Shown one piece after another: positions 56,701 through 64,000 of a DNA stretch of 64,000 nt. Below the pieces are notes generated by a model. The model worked only from the letters and a program-made list of their open reading frames with translations. It did no database searches and was not told the origin of the DNA. The stretch's first letter is position 1. Every line of letters begins with the position of its first letter. Position numbers and translations under genes: made by a program. The DNA lies in NCBI RefSeq assembly GCF_932526225.1, contig NC_064038.1, forward strand, positions 3,472,001 through 3,536,000, given 5' to 3'. The stretch comes from Nematostella vectensis. Its lineage: Eukaryota > Cnidaria > Anthozoa > Actiniaria > Edwardsiidae.

Positions 56701-58466
56701 AGAAGGTGATTTCTTCTACTTGTTATAGAGGGTGATTTCTCTTACTTGTTATAGAGGGTGATTTCTTACTTGTTATAGAGGGTGATTTCTTACTTGCCAT
56801 AGAGGGTGATTTCTTACTTGTTATAGAGGGTGATTTCTTACTTGCTATAGGGTGATTTCTTACTTGTTATAGAGGGTGATTTCTTACTTGTTATAGAGGG
56901 TGATGTCCGGTAGCCATAGCCTTGACGCTTTAATGACAATGTTATCGACGCCATCATATGCCGAGACATTCCACCGCAACCGGGGATCCCTCCAATACTG
57001 TCACGTGATTAAACAGACGTGTCAGTCAGTCATCAGTCAATCAAAATTTCAATCAATCATCAATCAATTTGTAATATGTCAATCAATTATCAGTCAATCA
57101 AATAATTAATCAAATAATTTGGTGCCGTTTGAAGAATCCTTATTGGTTTGAGAGGACAAAGTTTGACCAAATATCACAAGGATTCATATTTCTTTAAAGG
57201 TTCAATAAACAAGATAATAAATTTGGTTTCTATTCAGGGATGACATCGTCTACAATGTCTACTTACTTGCCGAACCCAGATCACCACCGTCATAGTCTGA
57301 GCACGCTTATTCTTTGCGCATAAAAAAATGAGAAGGTCAGGAACAGATAAAATACACCTCTTGAAGCTCAAAGATTTGAATTACCACGTCTATTATCTGG
57401 TTCAGCGCAAGGTCCAGACGGACAGGGACGCCTTTGTCGAGAGTTTCTTTTGGAAGGACATCCTTGTTGTATGTCCTGAAGAGATCCATCTCTAGTTTCT
57501 GCACAACCTCTGTCCGCTTTGTATCTGGTGTAAAAGGCATTTTTGATCCAGGCATGAGTTTCAAGACCCGAGAGTGATGTCACGTTATATGGGATTACTA
57601 AACTATGAAGTCGTTATTCTAAAATCGCCGACACAATTATTAAGATAAATAATTTATTTTTGGTTTGAACAAAATTGTATTCATCCTTTATTTGTATCGC
57701 AGAAGAACAGTTTCTTTAGAAAGCAAGTAATTTCACCATATGCTAAAACTTAATAAGACATCTGTATAAAAAGCAGGAGAATTCCTGAAAAAAAAAAGCT
57801 GAATGGAGTTGATAAAAGAAATGGATGAATAAAGAAATTAAAAAGACACTTTTTCTTCCGTTACTTTAAACAGACCAAAGTAACCATGGTCTTGACGGAA
57901 TTTACAGGTAAAGGCCACCGTTGAGTAACGCGCACATTGTGCAGAAAGCTATGAATTCTGACAAATCAAATACTATCTATCAAAAATTTCAGAGCAGGAT
58001 CTTTCTTTAAGAAATCATGAAGAGAGGAGGCATTCATTCATATGGTAAAGATCTTAATTAACACAAGAAATTTCAAAACATTGACATGTCCTCTTAAAGT
58101 GGGTAGTCGAGAAGTTTCTTTGGTGAAGATATTTTTGCGATTAATATTAATGCTCTGTTCTATGAATAACAACTCTTTTCATGGTCTGCAGTAGACGATC
58201 TATGCAGGGACCTAAACATTTACTTGTAAAGCTTATGTATACATTTACACCATATCACAAACCCCCAAAATACCGTATTTTTTATAAACGAAGACAAAAT
58301 AACACAAACACACACATACGCACACATTTGACCCATTAAAGAAAATATTCATATTCGATATTTTTATTCTATATGGCTTACCGATAGCGAATCCTTTCCA
58401 TATCAGCAGACCTTGAATAAATATCTTGAATATTAAGCCAAGAGTTGGAGCCAAACGCAGTGCCAT
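53712..58466 (-). CDS. Nicotinic acetylcholine receptor-like alpha subunit A (complete)
   Basis: Cation-channel subunit of the Cys-loop family. Exons on the minus strand, 5' to 3': 58466-58382, 57534-57359, 57311-57267, 56997-56888, 56316-56175, 55334-55149, 54458-53712. All phases agree; 496 residues. Exon 1 is a signal peptide. Exon 3 is the 45-nt exon typical of nicotinic genes. The Cys-loop runs C174-C188 with FPFDDQ inside; GSWSY gives the loop B Trp (195). A vicinal Cys pair at 237-238 marks an alpha-type subunit, but the usual Tyr two residues before it is Phe (KFRCCPHPY). M2 follows GERMGMGITVLLSLSI; the Glu before it (285) fits cation selectivity. M4 is near the C-terminus. The exon 3 acceptor (GCAAAG) is weak. 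It is a tandem paralogue of the gene at 61613. Ligand inferred, not shown. Confidence 0.92.
55326..55535 (-). repeat. 109-bp tandem duplication of the exon 6 acceptor
   Basis: The sequence around the authentic acceptor (plus strand GATGCATGTCTGGGTAGATA at 55326) is repeated from 55435 with high identity over about 100 bp. On the coding (minus) strand this places a second TACCCAG/ACATGCATC acceptor upstream of the real one. Reading from the upstream copy meets an in-frame TAG within five codons, so its use would truncate the protein. Confidence 0.85.
56428..56904 (-). repeat. ~24-bp minisatellite (~20 copies) made of the exon 4 end plus its 5' splice site
   Basis: On the coding strand the unit is ATCACCCTCTATAACAA/GTAAGAA. 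The authentic exon 4/intron junction (exon end 56888) is the first copy, followed by about 19 more. Many keep AACAA/GTAAG intact; some have CTCC or GGCAA variants. A block of four to five units near 56490-56560 is repeated near 56745-56815. Reading on from the real donor gives AAC AAG TAA, an immediate stop. The equivalent donor of paralogue B (63821) is single copy. Confidence 0.92.
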
Positions 58467-59401
58467 TATTTCGCTAGGTTGTTGACAAGCCTATTAATAA
58501 GCCATAACAGAACTAAATTCAGAATCATCTTTTTTACCCATTCAAAAACAGCCTGAAGGCATGGATCAAAGAAAAAAAGTACTTGAATCTCTCAGCTTTT
58601 CGGTTGATTGACGGCCCGGCTTAGAGTCTTAACGCATTTTGATGTTCCAGCAGGTGATTTTTGAATAACTTATTCCAATTTGTCCTACTGCTAATTATCC
58701 TAGACATTCAACATAATTGCTAAATTTCTTGTATTCTTCTTTTAAGAGTAGTTACCGCTAGAGCAACAAAACAGCATGGGATTTCCTGTGAGGCATTTTA
58801 CAGAGCTCAAACATTAAGATTGAGTTTGGCAATCTTCTCGGCCTAGTACCACACAACACTTTGGCGCTAACTGATTTTAAAACCAGAAGCGTCAATTTGA
58901 AACAATATTTTATCACATAAAAGATAACAGACAGAATCGCTAAAACCTACCTTATTTCAAGCCCGCTATGGTTTAGCCATAATCAACGAGGGTATTGTGT
59001 TTAATTTGGCGGTTTGTGTCAGTCAATATAAACAATTTGTAACAAAAGGATTTCTCCTCCAGTGGTAGTTTACTGTTTGATCCACGAGCTGTGAACAAAG
59101 GAAAGTATTCTAGCTCCCTCTAACATCGTAACCAATTTAGAATCCATAGTGAAAAATCAGATTACGCAAATTGGATGAAACAATATTAAACGTTCTGAGA
59201 TTGATAGAGCGTTAAAAGCTTGGACATGATGGGAAGAGACCCCCCCCCCCCCCCCCCTAAAACCACAATCTATATCTCCAGTTTTATCATAGGTTTTCCC
59301 GGGTATACGCAGAGATACCTCCCCTTGTTAGATTTTGATAAGATAAATATATCCCGTATGAGATAAAATGGAATAAATAACAAAAGCAAATCGAAATTGT
59401 A

Positions 59402-59517
59402 ATGCTATAAATCAACACAAGCCTGAAAAGTATGTTGTACGTCAATGTGAGGTGTATTATTGCTATAAATCAACACAAGCTTGAAAATTATGTTGACGCC
59501 AATGTGAGGTGTATTGC
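59402..59517. repeat. Two-copy ~59-bp tandem duplication
   Basis: TGCTATAAATCAACACAAGC followed by a TGAAAA(G/T)TATGTTG...GTCAATGTGAGGTGTATT-type block occurs twice with few mismatches. Confidence 0.8.
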
Positions 59518-60830
59518 GAGGACATTTCGATCGTTAGTCTTTCGTCAGAGAAAAAGGAAAAAAATATATTTCTTTGAGTTTTTTGTAGTTAGAAAAAACA
59601 GCTGAAATGGAGAAAAGAATGATGAAGCCCTTTTAAAACTTAAAGTACATATTTTGATTCATAAAGTTTGACCGATTTCTATATACTACATTGGCCCCTG
59701 GAGCTGTTAAAAGAAAAAGTTTATTTTTGTCAATACTGATTATACATCTTAAGGCTCCTGACAAATTGACACCTACAGGGGGCGGGGTGTTGAATTCAAG
59801 CGTTAATTAGAGGTTCCAGCTTTTTATTTTCGGATTTCGGATTAAACAATAAAAAAGGTCATAAGAACAAATTGTTTGGAAACTGCATGTCACGCATAAG
59901 TACAATATAGATACATGCATACATTATCGAAAGAATATATATTTTTAGGTCAAATAGCAAGAACACATATTCATGCCATTTTCGTTCCCAGGCTACTCTC
60001 GGACAGCCTTTCTTACTTTAGACTTAGACGGTGTAGTGGTGGCTAGGCGCTTTTTACCCATTCTTACATGCAGGCTTCTCGCGTAGTCGCAAAGCCGGTT
60101 GAGGACAACCTTTTGTCAATCATATATTGTCCTACTTAACATTAGCGAGCATTGCTGGCAAAGTATCGCGGGCTCAACTCACGGCAATAGTTAACCCATT
60201 TTCTCCTATTCCACCCATTACCAACAAGGGATAAATCCACAATCCATAGGAGCCACCAAATTTCTAGTTATTGTTAGGTTGAACTGCCCGGGTGTCTTGA
60301 CATGCGAGATTTTGAAATAATCAGCTTGAAAAAGGAATGTTATTTTAGAATAATTTTAGGATAAGGTAGTAAAGCGGTTTATAAAAGGCCGTTTGTTGAG
60401 GGGTGGGTTGGTGGTGGGGGGGGGGGGGGGGGGAAGAAGGGGGGGGTAATATGGAGAGCCTTTTCTAAGTACAGTTTCAAGAGTCCTTGCGGTTTCCTAG
60501 GGTTCCGCTATACATGAGTAATTAGCCTATCTTATATAATCGTCTTGAAGCGAGTCGTTCTCCCTTCGGCAAGGAGACAATGTAATAATAAATTTCATGG
60601 TATAAAGATGGCTTTCATGGTGGTTAAGAAGTGAGGTTGATCAGAGTAATAAAAAAAACTCTACAATTGAAAACGGCCCATCATTACCACTGATCAAACA
60701 CAAATTACAAAATATATTAATCACGTTCTTGAATAACAATTTCTTTCACAATATACATATTTGATAAGTACTTGTACGAGTACAATGTATATATTTTACA
60801 AAGAATATATTTTCACATCGGCAAAGTTAA

Positions 60831-60915
60831 TAGCGTGACTCTATCTTCGCCCCTTTTAAATACTTATTAGTGTATAGCGTGACTCTATCCTCGTCCCTTT
60901 TAAATACTTATTAGT
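60831..60915. repeat. Two-copy ~46-bp tandem duplication
   Basis: TAGCGTGACTCTATC, a short variable stretch, then CCCTTTTAAATACTTATTAG occurs twice with three or so differences. Confidence 0.85.
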
Positions 60916-61612
60916 TTACGTTCGGGGTACTGAACACGCCCACCAGCCCGAGTCACCCGAGTTCTTTATTTTCCCCACGGGGTTAGTATCACCATCGTAC
61001 ATAACATTACCCGTTTATATGGGCCATAAGCTGATAACGAGTAAGGTCAACACAGGCCAAAAACTTATTCCGAGGTGAGGATGAGGCAGTCTCTCCCAGC
61101 CCCCCTGAACCTGTGGTCCCAGGCCCAGGTCCGGAAGTTTGATATTTTCTGGCAAATCGCACATGGACACAGGGATCCCGCAACAGGATTAACGCAATCG
61201 CAAACCAATCGTTTAAGGGGCTGTAATGTGGGATATCTCGACCGAGGCCGCAGGATGGCGATAAGACTACATCATCCAATTGAAAAACAGTTTCAAGAGA
61301 AAATTTTCTGTTAAGTAACATAATTAACCGAACTTCTTTGCCGTTGACGAGCTGGGTGGAAACGTCACAATAAGGCGAGTACTAGATGACCAGTTCAACC
61401 CCTATGCTTACAGTGCAAAGCTCCTGCAGCGTTCAAATCATCTTATTCACTTCGCTTGTTCCAAGACTGTCTTCATATTGAAGAACACTTATGTTCCTTT
61501 TTTGCCGAGTAATCAGGTAGAGTTGTAACAGTGATTGCGAGACGGGCCCAAGATTGCACGACCCAGACCAGACCAAGACCGCACCCACATCATTCAGGGG
61601 AACGTGGGTGTG

Positions 61613-63930
61613 CTATGTCCCCAAATTGGCTGACGGCGCTGATATAATGACACTCACGCAGTTGAAGACAACAAGAAGAAGAACTATCCACATAAACACC
61701 TTATTCAAAACATGCGCTGCGAATTTCCACTCTTCGCGATATTGTTCTTTCTCCTCGTCTTTCTTCGCGCGATTTATGAGTACGTCTAAACCCTCAGCGG
61801 GTTTTATTATTTGACTTATTCGTCTCCGCACCATCGCGTTACCGTTTCCAGTTCTTTTAAGCGGTAAATTAACCGTACACGACTCTTTCTCAGACTCAGA
61901 GTTCAGGTGTATCATCGTAAGGTTGTCCTGACAGTCGTCGCTACAGTGGTTCTCACTTGCAGAGTAGCCGCGTTTCTTGCGGTATTTGTTTTTCTTGGGC
62001 GTATCATCGGGTGGTACGTCATGGCGTGTTATACGGAAAATAGTCGCGAACCACTTACATATGACAAGACGTACCCAGCCTGGCAGAGGCTCGGGGGCGT
62101 GGTGATGAAACGTCAAAACAACACACGTGAACACGATCGATACAAACACGTTGATCATCGTAATCGTGTAGTACCGAGAGATCAACGGAACAACTTCGGA
62201 AGTCGCCGGCAGCTCTTCGGCAAGCAAAAGAAGTATGACAGTCAAGGACAACAAAACGGTGACCCCGACGTTCATTCGCTCGCCTGACTCGACGGGTAAG
62301 AAGAATCCGAGCACAGTCAAAGCTGACATTAGTACACAGGGAGTCAGGAAGTTCAGGATGTAGTACATTGTTCGCCGGCGGATGATGATGTCATAGGTGA
62401 GGTATGGGTACGGCTCAGGGCAGCAACGATACTTGGTCACGTGTTTAGTGGCGGGCATATCGACTAATACCCATTCCCCGTTGTCTGTGAAGGACTTGAT
62501 GTCCCCTGGACCGCTGTGGAAGATATCCAGGCTGAGCCCGTGGTACGACCAGGAGCCGAACTTTAGGATGCATTTCTAGAAGAAAATCAGAGATACTTTA
62601 ACGGACAGAGAAAGCTCCAACACAATACACGTCAAACATACACACCCATTTTTATATTCTTATTCAAGTCAGAAGCTGAAATATTTCCAATTGAGCATCA
62701 TTGCAATTCAGCATCATTAGACTATGAATGTTTGATGGTTATAAAGTGTTATTACAAATAATATGTTATAAAGGTTGCATTTCCAAATGTAAACAAAAGC
62801 TAAAGAATGGCTGATTGACATTCTATAAAAACTTGAAATAAATCTTCTTACTCTTTTAATCCCTTTGCTCTCTCACTTCTTTTTTCTTCTTTGTCTTCAT
62901 AATCCCCCCTGAGACTCTCCTCTAGTATTCAATAATATTACGCTATCACCTTTGCACCGCTCTTCCTTTTTTTTATCTTGTCTTTTCTAGAATACAACAA
63001 TCTCTCATAATACTCTCTTCTTTCCACCAGTATCTCCTCTCCCCATCCTACTCCCCGTGGCTCCCATCACCTCCTATCCCCACCAATCTACTTCTCTACT
63101 CCCCTCCTTCTACTCTAATCCCCCTTCGTAGGTTCCATTGCTCCCCTCCTCCTACTCTAATCCCCCTTCGTAGGTTCCATTGCTCCCCTCCTCCTACTCT
63201 AATCACCCTTCGTAGGTTCCATTGCTCCCCTCCTCCTACTCTAATCACCCTTCGTAGGTTCCATTGCTCCCCTCCTCCTACTCTAATCACCCTTCGTAGG
63301 TTCCATTGCTCCCCTCCTCCTACTCTAATCACCCTTCGTAGGTTCCATTGCTCCCCTCCGCCACGGTAACTTACAACCTATTCCGAATTCTACTCTCCCC
63401 CCCCCCCCCCCCCTGCCATAACCCATCTTCTCTTCTCAGGTCTCCCTCTCCCTCTTCTCGTATCTTGTCCTTTCTAGCCTCTCATTCCCTCGCCTTCAAG
63501 GATATCAAACCCTCACCTGATCGTCGAATGGGAAGTATGTCACGTCTATGGTACACGAGCTCTTAAAAATGGTTGGATAATACCAGCCTATTGAGCCGTC
63601 CGAGTTGACAGTCAGTCCATAATATTCCTCTTTCTCCTTCTCATAGTTATCATTAGCGCTGCAAGAACAAACACAGTTAAAGGGGCACTTACACAACGCA
63701 AAACATTGGTGTCGCTAATAAGTGTTGCTAGGGATTATTGAGGACTGTTGCTGAGGATTATTGAAGGACATTTGTCAGCAAGATTAGATGTTAGCTAGTC
63801 CAAATTTAACCCACACTTACTTGTTATATAATGTGATATCTGGTAGCCACAGCTGCCGAGATGGTGTAACAAATGACTTGATTCCCCCGTACTTGGTGTG
63901 ATTCCAGCGCAATCTAAAGTCAGTCCAGTA
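61613..63930 (-). CDS. Nicotinic acetylcholine receptor-like alpha subunit B (5' part outside window)
   Basis: Three 3' exons on the minus strand: 63930-63821, 63658-63517 and 62575-61613, all in phase. They match exons 4, 5 and 6+7 of subunit A. The first two have the same lengths (110 and 142 nt); the intron between A's exons 6 and 7 is absent here. The Cys-loop runs from [15 protein letters not shown] to KC. GSWSY and the vicinal pair in [12 protein letters not shown] mark an alpha-type subunit with the usual loop C Tyr. M1 starts [19 protein letters not shown]2 follows [16 protein letters not shown], cation-selective by the preceding Glu. The M3-M4 loop is long and charged; M4 is [20 protein letters not shown]. 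The N-terminal exons and signal peptide lie beyond 64000. Confidence 0.92.
63101..63360. repeat. 42-bp minisatellite (~6 copies) in an intron of nicotinic subunit B
   Basis: Units share TACTCTAATC, TTCGTAGGTTCCATTG and CTCCCCTCCTCC. The period is divisible by three, so it produces a spurious repetitive open frame on the minus strand. It lies between the exons at 62575 and 63517 and does not copy either junction. A poly-C run follows at about 63397. Confidence 0.92.
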
Positions 63931-64000
63931 CTGTAATAACATAAACAAACAAAATTGTTATTCCTACACTAAACATGGAATAAAAATACTTGTTGAATGC

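Larger units (their letters stand above)
58467..61612. other. Intergenic region between the two nicotinic subunit genes
   Basis: 5' flank of subunit A and 3' flank of subunit B. Contains a two-copy ~59-bp duplication at 59402-59517, a two-copy ~46-bp duplication at 60831-60915, a poly-C run near 59239 and a poly-G run near 60416. A minus-strand AATAAA at 60965-60970, about 640 nt beyond the stop of subunit B, is a possible polyadenylation signal. No supported gene. Confidence 0.5.

Noticed and set aside
57337-57564. Start of nicotinic subunit A at the internal ATG near 57552
   Set aside because: That start gives no signal peptide. The acceptor TTTTACACCAG before 57534 joins in phase to a signal-peptide exon at 58466-58382.
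61907-62287. 126-codon plus-strand frame
   Set aside because: Antisense shadow of the M1-M4 coding exon of nicotinic subunit B.
63096-63332. Repetitive Arg/Gly-rich minus-strand protein
   Set aside because: The 42-bp minisatellite period is a multiple of three; it lies in an intron.

Overview
The window is animal nuclear DNA, most probably from a sea anemone (Nematostella or a close relative). This is inferred from short-intron genes with metazoan-specific products, a cnidarian-style set of Cys-loop receptors, a CR1/jockey-type retrotransposon, MITE-like hairpins and many poly-C/poly-G runs. Gene models were assembled by hand from GT...AG junctions. Exon phases were checked by arithmetic, and every multi-exon model below keeps frame across all its junctions.

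Layout: (1) 1690-6562 (+), the C-terminal part of a STRA6-type retinol transporter/receptor (eight exons; the 5' end is missing). (2) 6563-14478, gene-poor DNA with a terminal-inverted-repeat element. (3) 14479-30271 (+), a complete 15-exon ZNF608/ZNF609-like nuclear regulator of about 1944 residues; one intron holds a 3.2 kb array of a 23-bp unit copied from the exon/5' splice-site junction. (4) 30272-42938, an intergenic stretch with a palindromic MITE, an orphan signal-peptide exon, a 5'-truncated CR1/jockey-type LINE with an open 901-codon ORF, and a tandem ~424-bp repeat. (5) 42939-51922 (+), a complete eight-exon anionic Cys-loop receptor (GABA-A/glycine type, 456 residues). (6) 53712-58466 (-), a complete seven-exon nicotinic-type receptor alpha-like subunit (496 residues), convergent with the previous gene. 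(7) 61613-63930 (-), the 3' three exons of a second nicotinic-type alpha-like subunit, a tandem paralogue whose 5' end lies beyond the window.

The most unusual observation is that tandem repeats have repeatedly been seeded on 5' splice sites. Five different exon-end/donor junctions in two unrelated genes are duplicated into the following intron, from 2 copies up to about 140. One 3' splice site is also duplicated. In both large arrays each copy keeps a usable-looking donor, and an in-frame stop lies just past the authentic donor, so use of a later copy would truncate the protein. The single-copy donor in the neighbouring nicotinic paralogue serves as a natural control.

A second large-scale point is that the human relatives of these genes (ZNF609, STRA6, CHRNA5-A3-B4, CHRNA7, GABRB3-A5-G3) all lie on chromosome 15q, so the window may preserve a piece of an ancestral animal linkage group. 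The genes do not form a pathway: retinoid uptake, transcriptional regulation and fast neurotransmission are separate jobs.
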